A DNA stretch of 64,000 bases, from contig NZ_CP059732.1 in assembly GCF_014117325.1 (NCBI RefSeq), positions 2,178,501-2,242,500 on the forward strand, written 5' to 3'. Source of the stretch: Spirosoma foliorum. Lineage in GTDB: Bacteria; Bacteroidota; Bacteroidia; Cytophagales; Spirosomataceae. The notes beneath the pieces were generated by a model. The model saw nothing but the letters and a program-made list of their open reading frames with translations, was not told the DNA's origin and searched no databases. How positions within the stretch are numbered: position 1 is the first letter of the stretch; each line of letters starts with the position of its first letter. Both the position numbers and the translations under genes were made by a program. Shown in pieces: positions 34,610 to 42,742 of the stretch.

Positions 34610-36877
34610 CTATTTCTGAATTCTAATATCCATAGTATACCATCGGCGTCCTTCGGCCGTGGTGCCATTGCCCGTAATCCGAAACAGGCCAAGCTTGCCC
34701 TGACCCGTTATAAACGTATACAGAAACCGATTCTGAAGGTAGGTCGGCAAACACGTATTCTGATCGGTACCACTGCTCTCCAGTACCACTGATGAGAACG
34801 TATTGTCTTTGTCGAAATTAGAGCGAACCAACGCTTTTATATCACTGGACTGCTGAATGCTGTTCCATTGGCTTAACAGAAGGCCCGGATTATTGTTAGC
34901 GCCCACATAAAGCAACGTTCCCCGCTGAAGTGTCGGCCAGTTTTGACTGCTGATCACGTTCCAGATTGGGCCCGTGCCACACGACTGATCGCATGTTTTG
35001 ATTGTGGCAGGGGTGGTTAGATTGCTACCGCAGTACTGGCTTCCAACGGCGTCGATAGTCGCTGCGTGGGCTGCACCGTCACGCAGTTTATACACTTTAC
35101 CAGCATCGAAGTCGAGCAGATTTAGTTGGTCCAGATCAGTCTGTGTACTCGAAAGCTCCATACGTACGTTCAGGAACTGGTTAAAATCGCTGTTGGCCGC
35201 CAGGGGCAGGGCGGTTGGAACGCCGTCCGCTTTCTGGCCCCAGGCGGCCGATTCGGCAATTGTTGGTTCACCCGTTATGGCTACGTCGTAAATGCAGTCC
35301 TGCAAATAATTGGGATCAGAGATGCCAGCATTCTGGCAAATACCCTCGGCCCATTGTTTGCGCTCATCTGTCAGGGTCACGCTGGTGCGTGGGAAGTTGC
35401 GATTGGTATAGGAATCCGTCGTTTTCCCGGACTCGTAGACAAACAGCGACTGAGCTTGCTGAATCCGCCAGCTATCGGCGTACGAACCCGTTATATTGTC
35501 GGTAAAGCGGTTGACAGCCGCACCGGTACTGAGCATAAGATCATTGCCCGGCGTACCGTCGAAGTTACCCAACAGGCCGCTTACCTGCCCGGCCCGGGCC
35601 GCTTTAAGGGTTACCAGATAGTCGAGCAAATAATAACCGCCACGCCACTCAATCGTTACTTTTTCGTTCTGAGAGTTGGTCAGCGTCAGGTCGTTACCAT
35701 CTTTGGTGAGCGTGGTACCATTGCTGAGCGGTAAACTAGTGAAGGCGTCCGTTTTCAGCACCTTATTGACGTACAACCGGTTGGGGTTCACCAGTACGCA
35801 CACCACATCACTGCCCATCCGAACGGCCACGCCCGTATTGACCGTGGCCACACCCGTATTGTTGTAATCTTCCTGCCGAACCTGGATTTCCAGATCACCC
35901 GCCGTCGCTTTTAGGGCGGTAAATTCGCCGTAAGCCTGAAAATCATAATAGAGTTCGTCGAGTGTACGCAGGTGCGGGTCGCCGGTGCTGCGGGCGGGTA
36001 GGGGATCGTCGTTCGGCTTACAGTCACAGGCTGCCTCTGAGGCTGCGTTGGCCAGAATGCCCGACGCACAGCTTTGCACAAAATTGTAGGGATTGCCCGA
36101 AAATGCGTTCAGCTCACCTTCCAGACAGGACGCTCCATTATTGGCAATATCCTGAGCCGAGGGGCAACCGATAGCTGGCTGGCCGGAGGCAATATTGCCC
36201 AACACACCCAGTGCGCTTTTACAACTCTGATAGGTATTGTAAATACTCAGAATGGCAGCAGGAATGCCAATGCCGGTACCGAATTCGCTGATTCCCAACG
36301 CGCAGCCAGCTGCATTGACCGCAAAATACCCGGCTGCTGCTGCCTTGTACTGGCTCTGACTGCACTGACTAGCTACCCGCGCCATTCGCAGGTCCTGATC
36401 CAGTATCGTCTGCGCACCACTGGCCCAATCAAATACGTTCTGGTCTAGTTTGACCCCATCCATAGTACCCAACTTAGCCCGCGTGTCGGTCTGGTAACCC
36501 GTTATGGTCACCGTTCTGCTGGTCATGTTATAATTCGTAAAGCCGATCGTATAGCCCTTCGACAGACGCGCCCAGATGGGTAAGTAGCTGGAATTGAATT
36601 CGTATAAAATCCACTCTTTTGTGCTGGCATCCGTAACGAGCACGAACTGAACCTGCTTGAGGTAACCGTAACTGTTTTTGGTGCCGAATACCAGTATATC
36701 TTTGTTGATGTCGGGGCTATGGAAAACCTGTCCCAGCGGGCTGTCGGCTGAGCGAACGGCTACCTGTCTGATCTGGTCAAATGCGGCCGGCGCATTTGTG
36801 TTGGTCGCTACTGGGGTATCTTGATTGTGCTTACAGGAAATGAGGACGAGTAACAGGAAACAGATAAAGTACTTCAT
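34610..36877 (-). CDS. Large lipoprotein with VWD domain
   Basis: The protein is 755 aa. Lipobox at L-I-S-C within the first 20 residues. An N-terminal domain (residues 25-180), a Cys-rich segment (180-290) with C-C pairs, then a VWD domain beginning S-T-G-D-P-H-L-R-T-L-D-E-L-Y-Y-D-F (about residue 300) and reaching S-G-L-L-G-N-F-D-G-T-P-G-N-D (about 445). The rest ends R-W-Y-T-M-D-I-R-I-Q-K. VWD domains mediate multimer or adhesion functions; here presumably on the outer surface. It is convergent with the repeat protein gene. Confidence 0.8.
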   Translation of the reverse strand: MKYFICFLLLVLISCKHNQDTPVATNTNAPAAFDQIRQVAVRSADSPLGQVFHSPDINKDILVFGTKNSYGYLKQVQFVLVTDASTKEWILYEFNSSYLPIWARLSKGYTIGFTNYNMTSRTVTITGYQTDTRAKLGTMDGVKLDQNVFDWASGAQTILDQDLRMARVASQCSQSQYKAAAAGYFAVNAAGCALGISEFGTGIGIPAAILSIYNTYQSCKSALGVLGNIASGQPAIGCPSAQDIANNGASCLEGELNAFSGNPYNFVQSCASGILANAASEAACDCKPNDDPLPARSTGDPHLRTLDELYYDFQAYGEFTALKATAGDLEIQVRQEDYNNTGVATVNTGVAVRMGSDVVCVLVNPNRLYVNKVLKTDAFTSLPLSNGTTLTKDGNDLTLTNSQNEKVTIEWRGGYYLLDYLVTLKAARAGQVSGLLGNFDGTPGNDLMLSTGAAVNRFTDNITGSYADSWRIQQAQSLFVYESGKTTDSYTNRNFPRTSVTLTDERKQWAEGICQNAGISDPNYLQDCIYDVAITGEPTIAESAAWGQKADGVPTALPLAANSDFNQFLNVRMELSSTQTDLDQLNLLDFDAGKVYKLRDGAAHAATIDAVGSQYCGSNLTTPATIKTCDQSCGTGPIWNVISSQNWPTLQRGTLLYVGANNNPGLLLSQWNSIQQSSDIKALVRSNFDKDNTFSSVVLESSGTDQNTCLPTYLQNRFLYTFITGQGKLGLFRITGNGTTAEGRRWYTMDIRIQK

Positions 36878-37589
36878 AAGTGAGGTATGAACTTATCGTT
36901 GAGCAAGTTTTGACATTCAGCTTGTTATATCATTTCGAATTAAAAAAGGGAAATAGCTTACTCCATACAAAATTGGTCATTCGATTTCCCACATTGAGGA
37001 CTGTTCTACGCTGATCAATTGGGGTAGGCGTAAAAAAATGATGGGCAAACCGGAGAGGGCTTGCTATACTCAAGTTCATTTCCATTGTGACTCTTGAATG
37101 TTTAACGGGTGCTTTCAAATGTCATTCATAGGCCATAGACTACCTATCATGAATTGAGTGAACGGCATTAAACTTACATTAAGACAATGGGTTGGTAATC
37201 AGAATAGTAGATTTAATTTGTTAGTGTATTTGTATTTATGGATTTGCTTTAAACGTGGGATAAGATGGCTTTCATAGATACGCTATCAACTGAGTTGAAA
37301 GGGGTTTTATAAAAGCGCTTTTGACAAGGCCTTTCAAGAGCTTACTTGACTATCGCCAATCACGCGATTTGAGGGTAGACCAACCTATCCTAGCTTATCA
37401 TCCAGAGCAAAGGACTATTATTCTACTAGAACGACCCCAACATAATTTAGAACGCAGATTTGCCCAGTGGTGCGATTGGCAATGGATACAGGTGTCGCCT
37501 AAAACGCTCTCTGAAGTGAGATGAAGAACTAATTGTTCTACTTATGTATATCGTTCTCTGCGAGAAACCTTTCGAGAAATACAACGAGT
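36878..37589. other. Intergenic stretch, no supported gene
   Basis: About 710 nt. A weak plus-strand frame at 37321-37524 (T-T-G start, P-F-K-S-L-L-D-Y-R-Q-S-R and E-R-R-F-A-Q-W-C-D-W-Q-W) looks like a gene fragment rather than a gene. No repeat or terminator is clear. Confidence 0.35.
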
Positions 37590-39146
37590 TTAGGACGATT
37601 TTCCAGTCAACTTTTTCGCCACAGGAGTTATCCAAAAAGCAGCTACGACGGCACTGAGCCAGGCTAAACCAGTACAGCCCCACATAATCTCCTGGAAACT
37701 ATATAAAAAGGCTTCTCGAATGGCCTGATGGATGGAAGATTGGTTGGCTAAAGTAACTTGAGCTGGAACAGGGGTGGCACCCAATTGATTAGACTTTTCT
37801 TGTAAAGTCTTTATAATCGCTGAAGACAAGTGTAATGGCTTTATTTGTTCACTCAGTTGATAGCGAAAGGTTGCCAGAACTATTGAACTGGCAACAGCTA
37901 GGGCTAACACGGCAGCAGTACGAGCAATAGCATTATTGATGCCGGAAGCTGCCCCCGCATTATGGGCTGGAACCGATCCCATCACCGTATTGGTCAGTGG
38001 GGCTACAGTCAAGGTCAAACCAATACCAACCGTTAATAAAGCCGGCAAAAAAGTAGCCCAGTATTGAGACGGCCCGCTGGTGAGCCCTATCCAGGATAGC
38101 CCTAAAAATCCCAAGCCAATAATCGCCGGACCGATAATTAACAACCGTCGAGGACCATATTGATCGGACAGATTCCCACTCCAGCGAGAAAGGAGTATGA
38201 GTGGTAGCGGAAGCGCTATGAAGGCCAAGCCTGCTAAAGAAGGGCTATATCCCTGGAGCTGCACTAAATTCAAGGACAGGAAAAAGGAGACAACACTCAG
38301 CGCACCATATAGAAATAAGGTGAGCAAGTTTGTTCCAGCAAAACTGGACACCTTAAATAACGACATGGGAACCAGGGGTTGCTGATGGTGTAACTCATAC
38401 GCAATGAATCCTGCCAGACTAATCAGGCCGCCTAGCAAGGTTCCATAAATGAACGGATGAGTAGGTCCCCAAGTTGACCACATCGTAAAACTGTACGTTA
38501 AACTGGCCAGACCTAAGGAAGACAGAACCACTCCGATCAAATCGACAGACCCAGTTGCGGCTTCATCCCGAGTCTCAGGTACTTTTTGGTAAATGATCCA
38601 CCAGGCAGCCAGACCAAGCGGTAGGTTAAGCAAAAAAACAGCTCGCCAAAGCCCTTCTCCAGCTAGTACACCCCCCAGAAGGGGACCAGCCAAACTAGTC
38701 AAAGCTCCTGTGGCAGACCAAGTTCCAATAGCCTTACCTCGCTGCTTATCGGCAAATACGGCTGTAATGATGGCTAGGCTGCCGGGGATCAGGAAGGCTC
38801 CCCCTAGTCCCTGACCAGTGCGCGCCACAATGAGCCACTCGATCGAAGGGGCTGCTGCACAGGCGGCTGAACAGCCAACAAACAGACCGATGCCAATAAG
38901 CATTATTTTCTTTCGACCAAAGTGATCTCCTAGCGCTCCCCCCATTAGAATGAGAGCGGCTAACAGTAAGGCATAAGCATTGACGACCCAAACTAGTTGA
39001 GTAGCATCAGCCTGGAGACTTCGTTGAATAGCCGGAAGAGCCACATTGAGGGCAGACGCATCAAGGGAAGCCATGCTGGAGGCCAGGATCATTACCAGCA
39101 GCACCCAGCTGTTATCTTGATTCGAACTGCTATCAGGAGTAACCAT
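37590..39146 (-). CDS. MFS drug:H+ antiporter, DHA2 (14-TM) type
   Basis: The protein is 518 aa, with hydrophobic segments consistent with 14 membrane helices. Motifs: S-L-D-A-S-A-L-N-V-A-L-P-A-I in helix 1, G-G-A-L-G-D-H-F-G-R-K-K between helices 2 and 3 (motif A), R-T-G-Q-G-L-G-G-A, and G-P-L-L-G-G-V-L-A in helix 5 (antiporter motif C). It probably exports toxic small molecules. No partner membrane-fusion protein gene is adjacent. It is isolated on the minus strand. Confidence 0.9.
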   Translation of the reverse strand: MVTPDSSSNQDNSWVLLVMILASSMASLDASALNVALPAIQRSLQADATQLVWVVNAYALLLAALILMGGALGDHFGRKKIMLIGIGLFVGCSAACAAAPSIEWLIVARTGQGLGGAFLIPGSLAIITAVFADKQRGKAIGTWSATGALTSLAGPLLGGVLAGEGLWRAVFLLNLPLGLAAWWIIYQKVPETRDEAATGSVDLIGVVLSSLGLASLTYSFTMWSTWGPTHPFIYGTLLGGLISLAGFIAYELHHQQPLVPMSLFKVSSFAGTNLLTLFLYGALSVVSFFLSLNLVQLQGYSPSLAGLAFIALPLPLILLSRWSGNLSDQYGPRRLLIIGPAIIGLGFLGLSWIGLTSGPSQYWATFLPALLTVGIGLTLTVAPLTNTVMGSVPAHNAGAASGINNAIARTAAVLALAVASSIVLATFRYQLSEQIKPLHLSSAIIKTLQEKSNQLGATPVPAQVTLANQSSIHQAIREAFLYSFQEIMWGCTGLAWLSAVVAAFWITPVAKKLTGKSS

Positions 39147-39382
39147 GTTAGTTAGGTTAATGGAATTGAGTGGGGCATTTTTCGTATTTTCTAGAAATAC
39201 TCCTCAATGAGACGATGGTTTCTGCGATCTGCCAATATACACTAATAGGCGCCGTTCTCAAACGTGGGCTATGCGACATCTAAAGTCAATCGATATTTGC
39301 CCGTTTAATCCTACTCCTGTCAGGTTTCCAACTTTTTCAAGTTACTTTGTCGGCTCGCTTCCTTTTGCTGCCACACCACTAC

Positions 39383-39716
39383 ATGGCTCGACTTACCTTG
39401 ATTTGCCTGCTCTGCGGTATAACCGTAACTCCTGCCTTCACCCAACGCAAAGTAGAGCAAGCCCAGCTGGATTCATTGCTGGCCGAATTGCCCCACGTCA
39501 AACCCGATACAGTTCGGGTCAAGCTGCTTTATCAACTAAGTTTTAGGTAGTCGATATTAACCTGATGAGGGGATCAACTATGCTAATCAGGCCTTGGTAC
39601 TTGGCCGGCAGTTGACCTGGAAAAAAGGCATGGCCTATATCCCCAGGCCCTGACCTATTATGAAAAAGCCCTGAAAGGTCATCCATGCCTTTCATTCATG
39701 AAGATGCACACCTGTT
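39383..39716 (+). pseudogene. Fragment of a TPR-containing sensor protein
   Basis: The start MARLTLICLLCGITVTPAFT is a signal peptide, followed by L-D-S-L-L-A-E-L-P-H-V-K-P-D-T-V-R-V-K-L-L-Y-Q-L-S-F, the usual beginning of Bacteroidota TPR kinases or LuxR-type proteins. After a stop at 39548-39550, other frames show Y-A-N-Q-A-L-V-L and A-L-T-Y-Y-E-K-A-L-K-G-H (TPR repeats). Most of the gene is gone. Confidence 0.6.
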
Positions 39717-39718
39717 AT

Positions 39719-40135
39719 TTAAGCCAGGGACTTTTCGCGGGCGAGCTGTTGATACTTCTCAACGACCTCTTCTTGCCCAGCCTCAAGTTCTTTCAGCAAG
39801 CCAGGGTCGACGATGGTGGAGCAATGCTTGGTTCCCCACACAAGTAGCGTTATAATAATTGGGACGGTGTCTATGCCTTTTTCTGTCAGGCGGTAAGTGA
39901 ACTTCGATTTCTTATCGGAGGCCACAGCTTTGGTTAAGATGCCTTGCGATTCCAGAACCGCCAGGCGATCGGCCAGAATGTTGGTCGCCATTTTTTCTGC
40001 TGACTGCAAAAATTCCCCATAAGTAGACTTCCCCGCAAACACCATGTCCCGCAGAATCAGTAGGGTCCATTTGTCTCCCAGTACGTCTAGCGATGTGCTG
40101 ATGGGGCAAGTAGAACGTTGTTTTAGCTCTTTCAT
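39719..40135 (-). CDS. HxlR-family transcriptional regulator
   Basis: The protein is 138 aa. N-terminal Cys in R-S-T-C-P-I-S-T-S-L-D-V-L-G-D-K-W-T-L-L-I-L-R-D, then helix-turn-helix T-N-I-L-A-D-R-L-A-V-L-E and the wing K-K-S-K-F-T-Y-R-L-T-E-K-G. The Cys-Pro near the N-terminus is the sensing Cys position in HypR/QorR-type members. It is divergent from the QOR2-like gene at 40239, and the gap holds two mirrored operator sites, so it most likely represses both genes and responds to quinones or electrophiles. Confidence 0.9.
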   Translation of the reverse strand: MKELKQRSTCPISTSLDVLGDKWTLLILRDMVFAGKSTYGEFLQSAEKMATNILADRLAVLESQGILTKAVASDKKSKFTYRLTEKGIDTVPIIITLLVWGTKHCSTIVDPGLLKELEAGQEEVVEKYQQLAREKSLA

Positions 40136-40153
40136 AAAAAACGAACTTATATT

Positions 40154-40209
40154 TTACTTGCTTTTTGCAAGTATTTTAACTTACCTTTGTGCTTGCAAAA
40201 AGCAAGTAA
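40154..40209. promoter_or_regulatory. Candidate HxlR operator: two mirrored palindromic sites
   Basis: TTACTTGCTTTTTGCAAG (40154-40171) and CTTGCAAAAAGCAAGTAA (40192-40209) are exact reverse complements, and each is itself near-palindromic (CTTGC-N5-GCAAG). The 20-nt spacing puts the sites about 3.6 helix turns apart. They flank and overlap the putative promoter. Confidence 0.75.
40158..40189 (+). promoter_or_regulatory. Candidate promoter of QOR2-like gene
   Basis: TTG at 40158-40160 and TACCTTTG at 40182-40189 match the Bacteroidota -33 (TTG) and -7 (TANNTTTG) boxes with 21 nt between. Both operator sites overlap or border it, so a bound regulator would block it. Confidence 0.55.
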
Positions 40210-40238
40210 ATGTACGCTGATTTTATTTCTTCCTTATT

Positions 40239-41102
40239 ATGATTCTAGTAACTGGAGCCACCGGTGGGTTAGGCCACCAAACCATTGACTTTTTACTTAC
40301 TACCACCCCGGCCACTCAAGTTGTTGCCCTAGTGCGCGACATCAGCAAAGCTACGGACCTCGTCAAGCGGGGCGTAGACGTCCGGCAAGCCGACTACGTT
40401 GACTATCCCGCACTGGTGCAAGCTTTTCGGGGCATCGATAAGGTGCTGCTGGTTTCCGCCGTGGCCTTTACCGACCGGGTGCACCAGCATCAAAACGTTA
40501 TAGACGCTGCAAAGGTAGCCGGGGTAAAGCACCTATTTTACACAAGCATCCAGCGTAGCACCAATTTTGTGCTGCAGGAGGTCACCGAAAGCGACCTGGC
40601 CACGGAAGCCTACCTCAAAGCGTCCGGCCTAACCTACACCATTCTCAAAAACGGCTACTACTTTGAAGGTCTAAGCTACCTGATTGGGAGCGAGGTGCCA
40701 GAGACGGAGATTCTTTTCCCGGCGGGAAAGGGCAAGATAGCATTCGTTAAGCGAACCGAATTAGCTGCCGCCACGGCCGCCCTACTGACCAGCGAAGGGC
40801 ATGAGGGCCAGGAGTATACTCTGTCGGGGAGCGAATCCTATTCTTTTGATGATATTGCTCAGGAATTCTCCGCGTTAGCGGCCCGGCCCATCGCTTACAA
40901 AAGCATTGAGGTGGCATCTTACATTGCCCAGAAAGTTGCCGCGGGCTTCCCCGAAGTCGTCGCCAAGTTCCTTGCCCAGTGGGGTGCCGCCACCCAACAT
41001 GGCATGCTGGCCGAGACGCACAATACCGTCGAGCGTCTGCTAGGCCGCAAGCCAACTTCGCTGCGGGAATATCTGAAAGCGACTTATTTCTTGGGCACCT
41101 AA
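40239..41102 (+). CDS. NmrA/QOR2-like NAD(P)H-binding oxidoreductase
   Basis: The protein is 287 aa. N-terminal Rossmann motif V-T-G-A-T-G-G-L-G-H-Q-T, V-V-A-L-V-R-D, D-K-V-L-L-V-S-A, and H-L-F-Y-T-S-I-Q-R-S. The length and the sequence Y-T-I-L-K-N-G-Y-Y match the QorB (quinone oxidoreductase 2) group of atypical SDRs that use NADPH. It has no Tyr-x-x-x-Lys motif. It is divergent from an HxlR gene, as known for quinone-responsive pairs such as QorR/QorA in other bacteria. Confidence 0.87.
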   Translation: MILVTGATGGLGHQTIDFLLTTTPATQVVALVRDISKATDLVKRGVDVRQADYVDYPALVQAFRGIDKVLLVSAVAFTDRVHQHQNVIDAAKVAGVKHLFYTSIQRSTNFVLQEVTESDLATEAYLKASGLTYTILKNGYYFEGLSYLIGSEVPETEILFPAGKGKIAFVKRTELAAATAALLTSEGHEGQEYTLSGSESYSFDDIAQEFSALAARPIAYKSIEVASYIAQKVAAGFPEVVAKFLAQWGAATQHGMLAETHNTVERLLGRKPTSLREYLKATYFLGT

Positions 41103-41543
41103 CTGCTTGTAGCAGCGGCTAATACCACATTCCTCAAATCACCCAGCCCGAAGTCGTCGCTATTTGCTGCTTTTTCGCAAGCGATTTCGCCTTACCTCAA
41201 TTCCCCTAACATGCCCTCATAACCATTGGATTTATCGGGTGTGGCTATTTGGCAAGGTTCCGGCTCGCTTACGGGCTATGTTGCCGAGATGGTGGTCCGG
41301 TCCCTTCACTGGGCCACCATCGGCCCGGCCCAATAAGGTCTGCCAAACTTGGCTGTATAGCAATGCAATAGCTCGGATCTTTGCTCACTTAAATAACGGC
41401 GTTTATAGTTGAATGCTTCTACGCATTAGAAGGCAGGAAATGAATGATGTGTCTCAGAGAGGAGCGATTTAGTGAGACGATATTACCTCAGCTAAACCAG
41501 CAAGCTGAAGCAAAATAATGCTGTCAAGGTTGTCTCGAACAAC
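41103..41543. other. Intergenic stretch with a hairpin
   Basis: About 440 nt without a supported gene. A hairpin GATGGTGG / CCACCATC spans roughly 41288-41322. The open frame at 41164-41412 crosses this hairpin and has no recognised homology. Confidence 0.35.
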
Positions 41544-42083
41544 TTAGCGTTTATCGTAGTAATCACGAGGGCGACAACTTGCAAAGGCGGCCAGGTAATG
41601 ACCGGACGAACGCGCTCCAGCCATATAGACCCCATTCACAAACAGACGAACAGATGCCATTGGGTCAGCGCCATTCGGTTGAGCAGTCAGGTCGATAAAT
41701 AAATTTCCAGGAGCATGAATGACCTTCTTCCAGCCACCACGAACCCCTTTTTCTTCGTCTACACCACCCGAAGAATTCGTGAATCGGACACTACAATCCT
41801 GGCAATCTACCTCATAGCGTACTTCGTACTGCTGCTTATCTAACGCATCTGCTCCCAAGTCATATTGATACCGTATAAAGTACACCAGTAAACCCATACC
41901 TATCGCTAGCCCACTCAACAGTTTAGTTCGGTCGCTCGCCAATCCAATGATCGCACAAGCAGCTGCTACGATCAACAGCCTCAAAAGAAGTTCTATGGGT
42001 ATGGCCCAGCCAATAAGTGCCAATGCCAGAGCGAGCAGGCCAAATGCGTTTGATCGTTTCGGTTTCTGGATGGATTGGTTCAT
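41544..42083 (-). CDS. Hypothetical membrane protein (179 aa)
   Basis: Residues 12-70 are hydrophobic, with about three membrane helices (A-F-G-L-L-A-L-A-L-A-L-I-G; L-L-R-L-L-I-V-A-A-A-C; L-L-S-G-L-A-I-G-M-G-L-L-V). The C-terminal half is soluble and beta-rich, with V-D-C-Q-D-C-S-V-R-F-T-N (a C-x-x-C pair) and W-K-K-V-I-H-A-P-G-N-L-F-I-D-L-T-A-Q. This second part resembles a small beta-sandwich often fused to membrane anchors in this phylum. Function unknown. Confidence 0.6.
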   Translation of the reverse strand: MNQSIQKPKRSNAFGLLALALALIGWAIPIELLLRLLIVAAACAIIGLASDRTKLLSGLAIGMGLLVYFIRYQYDLGADALDKQQYEVRYEVDCQDCSVRFTNSSGGVDEEKGVRGGWKKVIHAPGNLFIDLTAQPNGADPMASVRLFVNGVYMAGARSSGHYLAAFASCRPRDYYDKR

Positions 42084-42200
42084 GACATATTTTCGTCGAA
42101 TGAAGTCAATAGGTATGCTTTACGTTGGCTATAGGTAGAAAATGGTTAGCTTTCCTGGTATCTTCGTCAAGCAACCTTCATCAGGCTGTCTCGAAATGGT

Positions 42201-42320
42201 ATGAACTACGTTTTGTATTGGTTAGTTGTGGTCCTGAAGCTAGTGGGATATGTGGCCATCCCTGTCGCTCTCGTATTTGGTATTCGAACGATCGTTAAGA
42301 ACTGGCGCAGGAGTCGCTAA
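42201..42320 (+). CDS. Very small membrane protein (39 aa)
   Basis: MNYVLYWLVVVLKLVGYVAI then P-V-A-L-V-F-G-I-R-T-I-V-K-N-W-R-R-S-R. A single hydrophobic helix with a basic tail, plausible as a small membrane protein, but no homologue recognised and no clear ribosome binding site. Confidence 0.3.
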   Translation: MNYVLYWLVVVLKLVGYVAIPVALVFGIRTIVKNWRRSR

Positions 42321-42539
42321 AACTAATCGAGTTTAATGCCAAGATCGAGCATTTTACGAGACGTTTTTTTTAATATCTGTCCAACACCATCCGTCGCATA
42401 CGGTCGGCTAAGGGCTAGCAGGACTATACTTACTACCTATTTTTAAACAGTCAGTAGCTGACAATTTAACGGCCAAAGCGGGTGACTTAACTCATCCGAG
42501 ACTTTTGCAACAGCCTCTGTAGGGATACATTGATCCTTG

Positions 42540-42584
42540 ATAAAATGCCAGTAGTAACCTGTTATGTCACTACTGGCATTTTAT
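42540..42584 (+). terminator. Strong hairpin, possible terminator
   Basis: A 16-bp perfect stem (42540-42555 with 42569-42584, ATAAAATGCCAGTAGT and complement) and a 13-nt loop, with T-rich outer flank. It lies in the 420-nt gap before the 762-aa protein gene; no gene clearly ends next to it. Confidence 0.5.
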
Positions 42585-42742
42585 AGTTTGCCTCGTTTGC
42601 ATGGTCCTTCCAATTTAAAACATCGCATTAATTTAACGGGTTAGTAACTTAGTTTCTATTGGCCGTATTTCTTTTTTATAAAAAGCAGTAAAAGCCCTTT
42701 TCATCATGTTCTTTTTTAAGGAGCTAGTTAGCGTAATTATCG

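Noticed and set aside
41164..41412. 82-aa open frame after the QOR2-like gene
   Set aside because: It overlaps a GATGGTGG/CCACCATC hairpin and has a composition typical of a chance frame.
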